Positions 1-12,263 are shown, counted from the first letter of the stretch. The stretch is DNA of 64,000 bases from Megamerina dolium (GCA_963854835.1 OY978526.1:90835140-90899139); one strand, 5' to 3'. The notes: a model not told the origin generated them from the sequence alone. Made by a program: numbers and translations.

Positions 1-1242
1 ATTTAAAAAAAAATAAAAATAAAATAAAATAATAAAAATAAAATAAAATAATAATAATAAATAAATAAATTAACAATATATGATACGAAGTTGTTAGACG
101 AGATTTTTGTGGTTTTTAAAATTATTAATTTTATTTGCACTTTTTAGAAATTTGTATATGTATTATATTTCCAGAGCTCTTAAAACTTGTTTTTTGATTC
201 GTGAGAAATTAATTTTTTTTTAAAATTTTTTCAAATGTTTACTTTTTGTTTTGTTTTGGTTTCACCACTTCAAAGGTACCGAGCTGCAGTAAGTATGTAT
301 ATATTTCGTTTCCGTTAAAAAGCAATAGTTTCTCCATTTTTTTGATACTTTTAATTCGATAATTAGGTAAGATATTAACATAAATAATTTAAATAATAAT
401 TACATTTTTTCTTGTCACTGTATTTATATGTATGAAGAATATTTTTGCATTAAATGTGCGAACTATTTCTATTTTTAAATACTAAAAATACTGATCGATT
501 GCATTACAAATACTAAAAAAAAATAAAACAATAAATTATTAAATTCAACAACATTACAACACATTACAATGTTTCACTTCGCGTACTAATCTAATCGTTT
601 TTTCAACTTCAACGATCCAAATCCAACTGAAGTCGACAACAAATCATTTCATTTTCTACTTAAACAGCTCAGAATTCCAGCATATTCAAACGTACATACA
701 TACACACATACATACATATGTATTAATGTATATGTATACTCGCATACGATAGATATGCGATGTGTAGAGCGCCCGAGACCCGAGATATTTTACGTGTTTG
801 TAGTATAAAAAAATACGATACGACATAATGCAAAACCAACAAAACAAAAAAAAAATAAAACCAAAAACAAAACAGCAATACTCATGTAGAAAAATAAAAA
901 CACAAGCTCAGCTGAAAATTTGTGAAGAATTGAAATACAAAGCACACAATAAAACAACAACAACAATTAAACGAACAGCGGATCACAACAACAATCAAAT
1001 ATATGTACTATGTACATACAACAAATGCATATACATATATATGTATACATGTATAATACTGCAGGCAGTTTACAAGCGTGTAGTTCAAGCCCCAAAGACA
1101 GTTTCACAAGTCACACACACACACACACACAATCGTTTTATAATACAAACAAGGAGAACACGGAGAAAATATTATAGGGATTTTATTGAAATGCAAAAGT
1201 TAGCTGAGAAGTATCTAAATTTATCGTATCGTAGATTATAGC
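1..1242. other. AT-rich noncoding stretch, no gene seen
   Basis: The first 1.2 kb is A/T-rich with poly-A and ATAA runs at the start and a CA microsatellite near 1112-1130. A 137-codon open stretch at 828-1241 (+) is made of Lys/Asn/Thr/Gln codons from AAA/ACA repeats, has no recognisable domain and is most likely chance. If the minus-strand loco-like gene continues leftwards, this is intronic sequence. Confidence 0.6.
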
Positions 1243-1768
1243 TCCGACAGACGGCAGCGTTAATCCGGATTAACGATTTAATTCGGATTAACTTGGGTAT
1301 TAACTGCAGCTAATCCGCATTAACTCCACGAGTTAATTCTCGAAATTAAAGAGGATTGGGGCAATTTTCGATGGCAACACTGCTGAAAAATTTCTATTGT
1401 GATTTTTTCTCGATCCAACTTACAAAACAATAGGTGTGTTCGCTTATAAAAAAACTTTCAACAATTGTTAACAGTTTTCGACATGAAAAGCGTTGGCGAA
1501 CAAGTAAATCCAGCTGTCAATTACGAACTGTGAATGTCAATTTACAAGTTTCTTCTGATAGTTTTCAGTTCACTTACTTCTTGTAGATTTTCTCATATCG
1601 AGAGTGACAGATGACAGAAATTGATAGTGATAGTAATGTAAGTGAGCAGACCTAATAAAACAGCAATCAGCTGTTTACTTAATCCGCAATATTGCCGTCT
1701 GTCAGGGTAGTATTTTATTCGGATTAAGTGCTCCGTTAATTCGGATTAACACAGCCGTTTGTCTAGGC
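1243..1768. mobile_element. MITE with GACAGACGGC inverted ends (copy 1)
   Basis: A non-coding element whose left end reads GACAGACGGCAGCGTTAATC. Its right end is, in reverse complement, CTAGACAAACGGCTGTGTTA, giving imperfect terminal inverted repeats rich in TTAATCCG motifs. A second, closer match to the terminal motif (GCCGTCTGTCAGG on the plus strand) sits at about 1695-1707, so the true right end could be there instead. A truncated second copy lies at 20727-21072. No transposase is encoded, and the superfamily is unknown. Confidence 0.65.
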
Positions 1769-1770
1769 TA

Positions 1771-4204
1771 TTAGTGCGTTGGACTTCTCCACATATTTGG
1801 ATCCAATCCTATACTAACTATACTAACATTTATTTTGATTTTTTGGACATCCCGGAATATATGTTTGGATTCTCCCAGGATTTGGAATAATTTCTTTGAA
1901 AAAAAAAAACATCTTCAGCGACGAACCTCATTTACACCTCAGCCGCTATGTCAGCAAGCAAAATTTTGAAATGTGGGTTTCTGAAAACTTGCATGCTGTC
2001 GAATGCAACACTTTCTGACCTCAAAGCTAACATCCGTCTAGTCATTAGTGAAATACCAGTCAGGTTAACCCTTTACTGTCCAAATTGAATACAAGAAGAT
2101 GAGCTTAAACAAGCCTCCCCGAAGCCTCTGTGCCTCTTTTTTTATTATTTATTTCATTTCTTTTTGTAATACATAAAAACTCAAAACTCCTTTCGTTAAA
2201 TTACGTGAAGCACCACTGCACATAAAAATATGTACATATCATGCATATCATTGCAAACACTTGCAAACGCATACAAATGTAAACATACAAACAGCACATC
2301 TTTTCTATGTGGATTTATGTACTTAATTTCATATTTGAAAAAAAAAAAACAATAAATGATGAGAAAGAGGGAGAGACTTGCAAATTGTACATGAGTATGT
2401 ATTAATGTGATGTCGTAGAGTCAAAATGAAATACGATCTCATCATTAAACAATAATGGTGTTTAATAAAAAAAAAATATAAAAATTGTATAAATACAAAA
2501 ACAACAATAATAAACCTTAAGTAGGGGGTTTCCTCATTACCTACATCAAGCACATACACTACAAATAAAACATCACTCTCTTCTCAATACATTATAAAAC
2601 AATACTCGTACGGTGTTTCTCTATCGAATATTCTCTTTGGAATGGCTCTCGTAATTAATGAATTTCGAGTCTCGAATGTACTATGACTCCTCGTAATGAC
2701 GAAAATGTATTTATTGCGGCACGGATTTTAAATGTAATTCGTTGAAGGTATGTATAACATGGATATAAAATTTATAAATTTATCTAAAATTTATTTAAAA
2801 GATATTTTGATTTTATTGATGTTCAAATTGATTGTTCTTTTTCTCATCTGCATCTGCATGAAAATAATAGCAAGGGAGTATGAGAGATTTTTGATTCTCT
2901 CTTTCGCTTAATTTAAAGGGATTCTCTTATTTGAAGATGTAGTTGATAAATATTTAGAGAATTTACTTTTGTTGGTGAGTGTGTGCAAAAACAACTCACA
3001 TTTTCTGCGAATTTTATTGAAAATTTTAGCCATGTTAGTAACCGGTTTTTTTTTTGGTATGAGATTTCCGTCGAAACGACAAAGTAAAAAAAACAAAAAC
3101 ACGAAAGCCATGCGTTTGTTGTGATCTATGAATGAATTCACAAAATGCGTACAAAATAAGCGTATAAAAAGCAGCTGTTATAGGCAGCACGGTGCATGAT
3201 GATATTATTTTAAGGTGACCAGACTAACAATAAAGAATCAACTGTGTATAAAAAATTAGAGTGTCTGATAAAAAACAAGAAATCAAAAAATAGAAAAAAA
3301 TCAATAACACCAATAATGATAATGGTAGTTCATCATACAGCAACACATAGAGAATGAGCAAATATAAACTACAAGCAGCAACAAATATGCGGGTTCTAAA
3401 AAAAAAACGCAAATTATTGAACACTTACATACAAGTAAATACATAAATGAAACAATGAACCAACAACAGCGCATTTATTTTATTTACATATTTATAAACG
3501 GGCTGGCGAGCGTCAATTAAATGAAATTAAGTTATAAAGTCTTAAATTCAACCCACTCTTATGTAAGCGAACAGTACATATAACAAAGAAAACCAAGTAT
3601 ACAAACTCAAGCATGCATGCCATATTCAATTAAATATTATACTTGTATGTATGATGGGAAGGAATATGTACAATTACAAAGCAACGATAATAATAATAAT
3701 AATAATAGACAGATACATATTTATATGATAGTATCTACTTTTGTGGGATGCACTTAAAAATTATCGACGAATGAAAATAAGAAAGTAGTAAAAAAAATAA
3801 AAGAATTTTAAGAATTTATAGTGTGAGCAATAATTTCAAAACCAAAGTACATATGCACTCACAATATTGCGGTACTTGTATTAAATTTCAAGTTTTCTAG
3901 AAACTGTATTAAAATAAATTCTGGTACATACATATTTCATATTTTGACCAAGGCGTCAAAACTGATACCAACATCGCGCAAGTTTTTCCCACCGCCAGAA
4001 AGAAAACGCAAGAAAGGAGCAATGAGTCATTTTGAATTGTTTTTTCCACAATTCAGCATTTAAATTCCATAATTTCGATAATACTCTCGTGATTTTGCTA
4101 TTGCTGGGACAAGAGAACTAAAGGTACTCGTATAAACTGAATTCAAAGCGTTAAGCGAACATATGAAAGAGTACATACCGTAAAATGGGGGGTTAAGACT
4201 ATTA
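1771..4204. other. Noncoding AT-rich interval
   Basis: About 2.4 kb with many stops in all frames, homopolymer runs and short AT repeats. The short open stretches here have no domain-like composition. I see no gene, RNA or clear element. Confidence 0.55.
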
Positions 4205-4712
4205 TGTCAGGTGCTACTTTGGGTGAAGTAAGCAATTGAGAAGTCGGGGCCTCTCTCAAACAACGAAAACCACACTCTACAAGCCTCTCATCATATCTGT
4301 CCTTACATATGGTGCCGAAGCTTGGACACTTTCCACCTCAGATGAGAGAATGCTCGGAGTTTTCGAAAGAAAAGTCCTACTCACGATCTTTGGACCTATT
4401 TGCGTTGGTGGCGAGTATCGGATAAGATATAACCATTAGCTGTATGAGCTGTATTGGTCAGCGACATAGTATAGCGCATTAAAATTCAGCCGTTGCGCTG
4501 GATAGGTGATGTGGAGCGTATGGAAGAGCACGCTCCGGCTAAGGAGGTGTTATATTCGGAACCCGCTGGCGGACGACGCAAAAGAGGAAGACGCAACCTT
4601 CGGTGGAAAGATCAAGTACTGCAGAACTTGTCAGCGCTTGGAATTACGAACTAGCACCAATTAGCGAAGGAAAGAGCTGGCTGGCAAAGCACAGCTATCG
4701 TAAGGAATTAAG
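4205..4712 (+). pseudogene. RTE-like LINE fragment, 3' end of reverse transcriptase ORF
   Basis: The conceptual translation gives the C-terminal segment of a non-LTR retrotransposon polyprotein: SRGLSQTTKTTLYKPL, then TYGAEAWTLSTSDERMLGVF, then IFGPICVGGEYRIRY. The same segments occur on the minus strand at 23.7-24.2 kb and 22.3 kb, so this is a dispersed family. The frame is broken by a stop after RIRYNH (4439) and by frameshifts downstream, where ERMEEHAP and AGGRRKRGR-type residues can still be read. The palm domain and endonuclease are absent. This is a dead 5'-truncated copy; the RTE-like assignment rests on the C-terminal style and is less certain than LINE origin. Confidence 0.75.
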
Positions 4713-4817
4713 ACTATTATCTATAGATTTTGTAATTTTTCACTTTATTTGTGATAGCTTGAATTGTACATATGAAATCGTGTTTATATTGAACAGCTCA
4801 AAAAAAATGATATAGGT

Positions 4818-5122
4818 CAAATATTGTAGAAAGAGCACAAACAGAAGTAGCAAACAATTTTTATGGAAATCGTGTGTTTGTGCGACAAAAAGTACCAAAA
4901 AAAATTCAAAAATTTGACTACATTCTGGTTCAATTTTAGCCGAAAACCTCAGAATCGAGAATGATTGATGTAAAATATTGTAGAAAGAGCACAAACAGAA
5001 GTAGCAAACAATTTTTATGGAAATCGTGTGTTTGTGCGACAAAAAGTACCAAAAAAATTCAAAAATTTGACTACATTCTGGTTCAATTTTCGCCGAAAAC
5101 CTCAGAATCGAGAATGATGGAG
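4818..5122. repeat. 154-bp tandem duplication (two nearly identical units)
   Basis: The block beginning ATATTGTAGAAAGAGCACAA at 4821 recurs at 4975. The two copies match almost base for base for about 145 bp, through to the CTCAGAATCGAGAATGAT motif. One visible difference is TTTTAGCCG against TTTTCGCCG. The near identity suggests a recent duplication, or an assembly artefact. Confidence 0.9.
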
Positions 5123-5129
5123 CGGAATA

Positions 5130-6284
5130 ACGGACAAATATAACTCTTACATCATCTATGGCTACACCAGAAATATAAAGCTACTCAATTTACATAAGAT
5201 TATCTTAGCAACAGCGTATTGCTTGAAGAAAAATCAATATCAATTTTGATATCAAGGAAAAAGGAAGAAGTAACAAAAACAGTACTATGTGAAACGATGT
5301 TCTTCAATCGTTTGTGTAGAGTATAACCACTTACTTCACAATTTCTTAAAAGCTTCCAAAATGCCTTGTGTATTGTGACTTTTAATTTATATACATAATT
5401 GAACAATTCCGGTTAAAATTATTACTTAAATATACTTTGTTATAAAACTCAAGAGTAACTTGTATAGAGGAAGTTGAATGAGAATTAATCTGATTGAATT
5501 GAAAGGGATGTTCTTAATTAATTAAGTGGTTTTAATTCAAATATTGTCAAATTATAAGTACATTTATAATGATAAATAGGAATGAAATATTAAATTTATT
5601 TGTGCATACTACTACATACATAACAACTTTACAGAGAAACTGAATTGAAATCAAATGAAATATTAAATGAATAAATTAACTGAATTTCTGATCAATATCC
5701 AATTATCGGTTTTCTTTTAAATAAAAACACAGAAACACAATGAAGTAAACTAATAAAATATATTAAAAATGAAAGTTGACCAATTTTTCATGTCTTTGTT
5801 ATGAATTTATTGAAAACGGTAAGAAAGTGATTTGCACATGCATTCATTTAATTCATATGTACGCATGTACATAAGTGGGATTAAAGCACAATAACAATAA
5901 ATTTCACCTGTGAAAATAATAAATTATTAAATTCATATTTACATATTCACAGAAAAATGTTGGATACCATTCATGTAGCATAGTATTTAGATGCATAGCA
6001 TCCATACGTCAAAAGAATAGATTGGTTAATATCGTCAATTGCTTTAGATATCATCAAAGCCAATAACTTCGAATGCGATTCCAAGACTTTTAAGCATTTT
6101 GGAAGTATTATGTTTTCTTTAAAACGAAATCGCGCATTAACATTACAACAGCTTTTATGAATAGTAAAACCGAAAGTTGAAAGATCTAAAAGTATTATCT
6201 TATGGTATTCATTAAACTGCTGCACGTATTGTCATTGTTGTAGAATAAGACTGAAGTGATAAGAGCTGGCTAAAGTAAAGGAAC
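5130..6284. other. Noncoding interval
   Basis: A/T-rich sequence without a credible coding region. The longest open stretches (5200-5406 and 5971-6225, minus) have no domain features. Confidence 0.5.
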
Positions 6285-6285
6285 G

Positions 6286-6676
6286 TAGGTTAGGTTAGGT
6301 TATGTGGCTGCCCTCTCTCTTGGAGGACACACTTAGGCCAGAAAGGCCCATTGTGATACCACCGAGCTTCTTTTCCAATACTGTTGTGCGTGTTAAATTT
6401 GGACACCATTAGAAGAAACCTACTTATATTAGCCGATTCCGAACGGCAGAACCCTTGTGACATCAATTTAACTTAGTTTTGTCACAGAGCTCTTTGAAGA
6501 AGCATTTTTGGCAAAGTGTTACAGCCGGAAAAATTGCCAATTCTTGCCGACAGGTGGGTACCGTTCGCAAGAAAAATCTTTTCCACATTCAATTTTGTTA
6601 TGCTTCAGCCGGGGATTGAATCCACGACCTACAGATCAGAATACCAACGCACTAATCACTGAGCTACGGCACTCAC
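6286..6676 (-). mobile_element. tRNA-derived SINE, longest copy (copy A)
   Basis: Read on the minus strand, the element starts with a tRNA-like head. It has an A-box-like TAGCTCAGTGATTAG and a B-box-like GGATTCAATCCCCGG, followed by a body containing GATTTTTCTTGCGAACGGTA and GTTCTGCCGTTCGGAATCGG. This copy extends further 3' than others and ends in AACCTAACCTAACCTA, a CCTAA-type tail at 6286-6304. Copies at 14897-15157, 21948-22232, 47035-47210 and 56540-56908 share the body. Being tRNA-derived is established for many SINE families; this family's name is not known to me. Confidence 0.8.
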
Positions 6677-6689
6677 TAATACGTCGTAA

Positions 6690-7920
6690 ATCAATTTTTG
6701 TAAATTTTAAGCAGAGTAAATTTGAAGTTCAAGTACAGTAAATTGGGAAGCACAAGGCAAAAAGTAGAAAAGAAAGCTTAAAAAGGTATTAAAATATTTG
6801 ATAAAATTCTTGTTGATTATAGGAAATTGAAGTAAACTTTCAATGATCTAATTCACACGCAAACCCTGATAACCCCGACGAAAAAAAGGAGTATCCAAAT
6901 ATTTCATTCAATGAATCTAAATTCATGAGAAAATCTGAATTCATGGAACCCTCGGATAATAAAATTTCGAAATCAATTTAATGACCAGAAAATTCAAAAT
7001 ATTTGAAGAAAATTTCAAATGTACCGACACCAAAGTTCTAAATCCTCAAAAAATCATTAACTTTAACGACCTCACATCCATTACCACACATTACCGGTGA
7101 CATAAGGATCAACTTGATTTTGTATTGATCGGATTAGGAAAAGAACACCGATTTCAAAAGCAAAAGATGATCATCAATTAACACCCCATTGGTTTCTAAA
7201 ACAATTGCTAAAACTTGAACCCAAATTTATATGTTTGCCCGAGGCGACAAAATTATTTGCGACGTTTCTGGGTGGATATCGTAGCTTTGCTGGCAATTAC
7301 TTCTATAGGCCTTCCATTACGCTTCCACATGGAAGCATCTCACACTGCTTATCAAAAGAAATCCATGAGATCTATAAACATTTGAGAGACTTCAATAAAG
7401 CTTCCTTATGACCTCTGGAAATCGATGATTGGAATAGAGGAAGCTCTTGCTTAAATATGTATATAGCTCTTAGTTGGAGAAGATTCCATGAAGTCACTGT
7501 CCGGATAGTTTACAAGATTTATTTGTTTGCCTAAGTATATTGAAATCACAAACCCTGTATATGGATATATTTTATTAATGGAAAGTCTACAATATTTCAT
7601 AAGATTTGCTTAAAATAATTGTGTAAATATACAGAAATTCTTAATAATTTATTTATATACATTCATAAGTGCCTATAGTTAAAATCATATTACATACACA
7701 CATATATTGAGATCGGTTTATTAAAGTGATATGGTTAATTACAAAAATAATGACAATTTCATAGAGACGAAATTACAAAAATGGAGTTAAGTGAATATAA
7801 AACATTAATAAAAATGTAAAAAAAAAAAACGTTAAAATTCGTGAAGCAAATATTTAATCATTCCAATAGTCTAATTTAATGCAAATCGGAAATCCGTTAC
7901 GACACGCGATCGTTCGATTG
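6690..7920. other. Noncoding interval
   Basis: No gene recognised. The short open stretch at 7205-7411 (+) lacks a domain and ends among stops. The sequence is AT-rich and largely unique within the window. Confidence 0.5.
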
Positions 7921-7921
7921 A

Positions 7922-8096
7922 AAACGATAGCAATGATTAAATATAATTTTAGTGATGGATAATTTGGATTCGGGCGATTTTCAGAAGAACCGAGTACTTT
8001 TTTTTTTCAAACGATAGCGATCTTTAAATATAATTTTAGTGATGGAAAATTTGGATTCGGGCATTTTTTGGAAGAACCGATTACTTTTTTTACCTA
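7922..8096. repeat. 87-bp tandem duplication
   Basis: The motif AAACGATAG begins at 7922 and again at 8009. Both are followed by TTAAATATAATTTTAGTGAT, TTTGGATTCGGGC and AGAAGAACCGA, ending in a T run. The copies differ at several bases, so this duplication is older than the one at 4.8 kb. Confidence 0.85.
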
Positions 8097-8240
8097 ATAC
8101 GTGTGTACTCGGTGCAATTTGTAAAGTTACGAAGGTACTTCCGAAAGGAAACCTTAAGGTTAAGTATGTCTTAAACGATTGGTTATAAAAAAAAAGTGTA
8201 AATATTTATGTAGAACATATTAAATTGAGTATTGAGTCCT

Positions 8241-8270
8241 TGAGTACTCAACTCGAGTACTCGAGTACTC
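8241..8270. repeat. Cluster of GAGTACTC palindromes
   Basis: Three copies of the 8-bp palindrome GAGTACTC lie within 30 bp, linked by AACTC and overlapping CTCGAG. No known binding site is assigned. Confidence 0.6.
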
Positions 8271-8469
8271 ATAATATTAAGTACCGTGTCTGCCCAACAC
8301 AATATACTATGTTTCCTTCTTCTTCGTCTTCTAACTTTGTTATTTCTATTTAAACGCAAATCCATATATAGAAGTTGTAATTGAAAGTGATGACCATACT
8401 TATGTATAAAAATAAAATACATACAATGTGTACATTTTTTATTGTGCTTACATAGAAACTTTAGAAATG

Positions 8470-8475
8470 ACTCAC
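8470..8475 (-). promoter_or_regulatory. 5' splice site GTGAGT of the 518-codon open frame
   Basis: Minus-strand sequence TCTGTCGT|GTGAGTCATT. It is a consensus donor hexamer cutting exactly between codons, a few codons before the in-frame stop at 8461. Confidence 0.7.
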
Positions 8476-10017
8476 ACGACAGATATCCGATGACGACGAT
8501 GTTTGCTTATTAGTATTATTCGCTATAATTGTGGTAGAATTGTTGTATTTTGTCTGTATTGTGCTGTTGTTGTTGTTGTTGCAAATATTGCTGTCACTGC
8601 TAGTAGCGGCACATGATGGCTGTGACGCAGTCATTTTTTTGACAACAGCTGATTTAGCGTAGATACGTGACATAATGGGACATTTAACAGCTGTCGTATA
8701 TGGTTGTTGTGCTCCTGTTGATGGTGATTTTGTAAAGTCTACATTTTGAAATGCATCTGAATCACTGATGGAACGACGCAATGTGTGTACAGCGGCTTTC
8801 TTTGCATGAAATGAGCTGCGTAGAAAACGTGCAAATTCATATGCTGGATTTCGGCTTCCGGTCTTCGAAGAGGTACGTTGTAAGGTGGATGGTGAGCGGC
8901 CTGGTGGTGGTGGTGTAATTTTGAAGGTGGGCAACAGTGGTGCATGCATTTCAAATGAAGTGTCTGGTGAATCGTTTCGACTATTGCTGGACTGTGTAAA
9001 ATTTGAACCAGCTGAAGAGATACCGTCATCATGATCATCCGCCTCTTCTGTCGGCTTCGCCACAAGGGCTTCAGCAACGCAATCAACGACATCAGCTGTT
9101 TGGAGGAATATTGTATCGAAATCAGCATCATCTGTAGCATCTTCGATGTCAGATGTTGGCAATAGCTCGCAATTAAAGTGTGCTGCTGTGGATGGTCGTG
9201 CTAGTGGTATTTTGGAGGACTGTTGTTTACATGTTGATGATTTCTCTTTACATTTTTTTGCCGAAAAAAATTTTAAAACTTTAGCAGCCGATCGATAACT
9301 GGACCGCTCCGGTTGTGAACGTTGATACAGCACCGTTGGTGATGTTGATTCCGAATGCACTATTATTTGTTCGGATACTTGTACATCCTCATAGATGGAA
9401 TCGCTATCCTGTGCAAATGCTACAATTGGTGCAATAGCAGCGGCGGCTGTAGTTGTTGGCAGTATTGCAGTCACTGACGAAGACTTTGTGGGTGATGATG
9501 AGCAACGACTACCCACAGTATCAACACCTCCACCGCCAATCCATGAATTCTGATAGATCGCCTTAACTTTGCGACACAAATATGGTGAGTTTTTTGGTGT
9601 CGATTTCATGCTGTTCTTATGTTCTTGTTGTACTTGCTGTTGTCGTGCCTCAAATTCACGCACAAATTTCATTAAATTCTCACGATCTAATTCGGTGACA
9701 CAACGGTGGCGTAGCAACTGCCTTTGATTACCTGCAGCAGCACCACCTCCACAATATGGACTCGTTGATATTGGCTGTTGTTGTTGTTGGCCTATGTGTT
9801 TCACCTCAAAGCTGGTATCAAATGTGCTGGAGTCATTAATTTGACTGATCGATTGTACAAAACGTTCAACCATTGCGGCTATGGAGTTGTTTCTAGTAAA
9901 TGTTGTATTTTTTATTGTATTTGTCTGACAAACTTTAAGCGATTTGTGATTTATATTATTTATTTTGATTGTTTTTTCTTCATTTCTACAACGATTAATT
10001 TTATTTGTTTTGACCAT
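8476..10017 (-). CDS. loco: Probable alternative 5' coding exon of the loco-like RGS gene
   Basis: A 514-codon open exon on the minus strand. Translation would read through the donor to a stop at 8461. The coding part should end at CGT|GTGAGT (donor 8475-8470) in phase 0, the same phase and donor hexamer as the PDZ/PTB exon at 33138. The first 48 residues are Asn/Lys/Ile/Thr-rich and look like translated leader. Met49 at 9873 has a strong context (GCCGCAATGG), so I favour it as the start. The protein is low-complexity and Ser/Thr-rich, with acidic and Gln stretches, a PPPPGRSPS segment and a basic block NPAYEFARFLRSSFH followed by LRRSISDSD (about residues 390-421), a plausible phosphorylation site. 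No RGS, PDZ or GoLoco domain is visible. Assignment to loco is inferred from strand, donor phase and position; an independent gene is possible. Confidence 0.55.
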
Positions 10018-10045
10018 GATAGTCTAAGTGTTTGGAATCACTGAA
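10011..10045 (-). promoter_or_regulatory. Candidate TATA-less Inr + DPE core promoter
   Basis: On the minus strand, TTCAGTG places an initiator A at 10042. GGTCA (10015-10011) falls at +28 to +32, matching the fly DPE consensus RGWYV at its required spacing. No TATA box is visible near -30. The DPE would overlap the first in-frame ATG (10017), which fits translation starting instead at Met49. Both motifs are short, so chance is possible. Confidence 0.35.
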
Positions 10046-10684
10046 CAAATCAAGTATTTATTGTAAATGTGATGATTATGAAAATTAAAGAAATTGGTAG
10101 TGTGTAATTGTTTATTCGATATTTTATATTTTACAATAAATAAGCTCAAGTATTTCGTTATTATTGGTAAGATGCTTGCGCAATGCTTGCTAGTGCTCGA
10201 CTAAATGTTTCACATTGCTTCAATTAAAAATGTAAACTGTTTTCCACATTTCGATGAACGCGTACAAGCATTTTGTGCAATACTTAGATTTGTAGATATT
10301 ACCTGCTTACTCACATACATATAATATCGTATAAATTTGTATTTATTTACATATTTATATGCTTTTATTTCATGCTTCATGATAATTACACGTATGTATG
10401 GTATATGTTCCTACCTTTAGCATATAGGGTATTTTTATAGAGTGGGATAACTTTGAATTTTACTCTCTGGCAGTTTAAAAAATTTTTCTGAACTTCATTA
10501 GCTAGTGAGAGAGGTTCGTTGACACGTTAGCAGTGCTGGACCACTTTATTTTATTATAGGAGAACCGTAACATATTTGGAGATCTACTTGGGATCTACAG
10601 TGGGCTTTGGAAAGGCTTTTTTTTACAAAAAAAGGATACATTCTAATATGAAGATAGTCAATTTGACACGCCTTTTTATTCAGT
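10018..10684. other. Noncoding interval upstream of the minus-strand exon
   Basis: AT-rich sequence in which no coding exon is recognised. From about 10430 it may already belong to decayed transposon sequence. Confidence 0.45.
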
Positions 10685-10877
10685 GTGGACGATGTTTACC
10701 GTCAATTTGTGTTGAGCGACACGAATCTACAAAAATTTCACTCTCAAACTACAGATGTACACCGAAAATGGTATTCCACGGTGCGGTTTATGGGCCGCGG
10801 GTATAATCGCAACACATTTCTTCAAAAACGAAGATCATCGGGACGCCAATGGCGACAACTTTTTGCTCACAAAAGTA
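10685..10877 (+). pseudogene. Short mariner-type transposase relic
   Basis: Frames here give TENGIPRCGLWAAGIIATHFF, resembling the VWCGLWAGGIIGPYFF segment of the transposase relic at 27.9-28.8 kb. Only this scrap remains, with frame breaks. It abuts the small element at 10878. Confidence 0.45.
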
Positions 10878-11416
10878 CAGGGTGATTTTTTGGCAACTTT
10901 CTTTTTGGCAACACTGTTTTTGGCAGCTCAGCTGTTTTCGTGTAACATGTTACTGTCAAACATGTTCAGTTTGGTCCAAAATTTAACCATGAATCGACTT
11001 ACAAACGAACAACGCTTGCAGATTATTGAATTTTATGATTAAAATTCATGCTCAGTTAAGAAAGTGCATCGTGCACTTCTTCCATTTTATGGTCAGCTCA
11101 TTTCTGGTTGAATGGATATGTAAACAATCAAAATTGCCGTATTTGGTGTGAAGAGCAGCCAGAAGCATTGCAAGAACTGCCAATGCATCCAATGTGGCAT
11201 CATTGGACCGTACTTTTCCAAAGACGACGAAAGCAGGAACGTTACTGTGAATGGCGAGCGCTTGGAGAGACTATGCCAAAATTGGACACAGCGTATGAAC
11301 CATTTGAGGCACAGCCGCGGTCAATATTTATATGAAATCATCTTTAATCATGGAATTATATAGATCGTTCAATCTACTTTGTAATTCAAATCCGAAGGTT
11401 CTTAAAAAATCACCCG
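10878..11416 (+). mobile_element. Deleted mariner-type element (CAGGGTGATTTTTT ends)
   Basis: The left end TA|CAGGGTGATTTTTTGG and right end CTTAAAAAATCACCCG form inverted repeats about 540 bp apart. Inside are the start MNRLTNEQRLQIIEFY, then FWLNGYVNNQNCRIWCEEQP, PEALQELPMHP and a C-terminal LCQNWTQRMNHLRHSRGQYL. Most of the catalytic domain is missing. The element at 27887-28785 is a longer sister with the same ends. The enclosed order matches a Tc1/mariner transposase, so this is an internal-deletion derivative unable to move by itself. Confidence 0.75.
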
Positions 11417-11419
11417 TTA

Positions 11420-12262
11420 TATGTATAAGAATTTACTAAAATAAAATTGAAAATATATGAAGGTGTATATCCAAATAAAAACACCCTATATATGTGTACT
11501 CATTACATGCACATGCATGAAATTCTTCAACTATTCTATTTGTTGTATATGCAGAACAAAATGTAATATTTAGGTATATAATATATTAAACAGCCACGAT
11601 CACTGTCACGATCATTATGATTTTCCAATTCAATTTTTTCTCTACCCCGGCTTTCTACTATTACTATTACGGTTAAATATGAGGATTTATTTTTATGACA
11701 GTACAAATGTGAGTATTACTCACAATCAGTTGGTTTTAAATGTAAATGAGAAAACGTGCGTACATGTTTGTGTGAACATATCAACGCAAGTGATGATGAG
11801 AATCATCATCTAACCATAGCAAAAACTTGAAAACTAAAATAGTCGTGACTTAGAGGTCGACACCGATTTTGTGTTTATATATTTCTAATATGGAATAGTA
11901 AATATAAGCAATCGTTTTCATTGAAGATACCTACATATCTACATACATATTTATAAATTCTATAACGATGAGTAATTTTTTAACTCGATCGCTTTGCATA
12001 TATGTTACATACATATAGCATAAGGCTAGAACCTTTTGGTTTTTTGACTCTTAAGATTGATGTTTATATCAGTTTATACAATTGATTGCTTAGATTATGT
12101 GATTGAATAATTAAGGATTTTTTTCCTATAGAACTCTAAGAAATAACATCCTTTAAATTTGATGGATTTGTATTTGCTTCACTTCATCTGGCCTAATTAA
12201 ATTCCAATTAAACAACTACTTTTCTAACCTAATTATTTACTATAATTTCTTTTTAGGCATAT
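11420..12262. other. Noncoding interval
   Basis: AT-rich sequence with no credible ORF; nothing else recognised. Confidence 0.5.
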
Positions 12263-12263
12263 A

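Noticed and set aside
828..1241. 137-codon plus-strand open frame
   Set aside because: Composition is AAA/ACA/ATA-driven (Lys, Thr, Ile, Gln), includes a CA microsatellite and TACATA repeats, and shows no domain or splice context.
6600..6680. A genuine tRNA gene on the minus strand
   Set aside because: The A and B boxes are tRNA-like but the acceptor and anticodon stems do not pair well, and the same head occurs in several dispersed copies with a common body, so it is a SINE head.
1..8460. Downstream RGS/GoLoco exons of the loco-like gene
   Set aside because: I looked for RGS-type motifs on the minus strand in the supplied open frames and found none; they are probably beyond the left edge.
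8739..9140. Second minus-strand frame of 133 codons inside the 8.5-10 kb exon
   Set aside because: Shadow of the longer frame, which has the better donor phase and composition.
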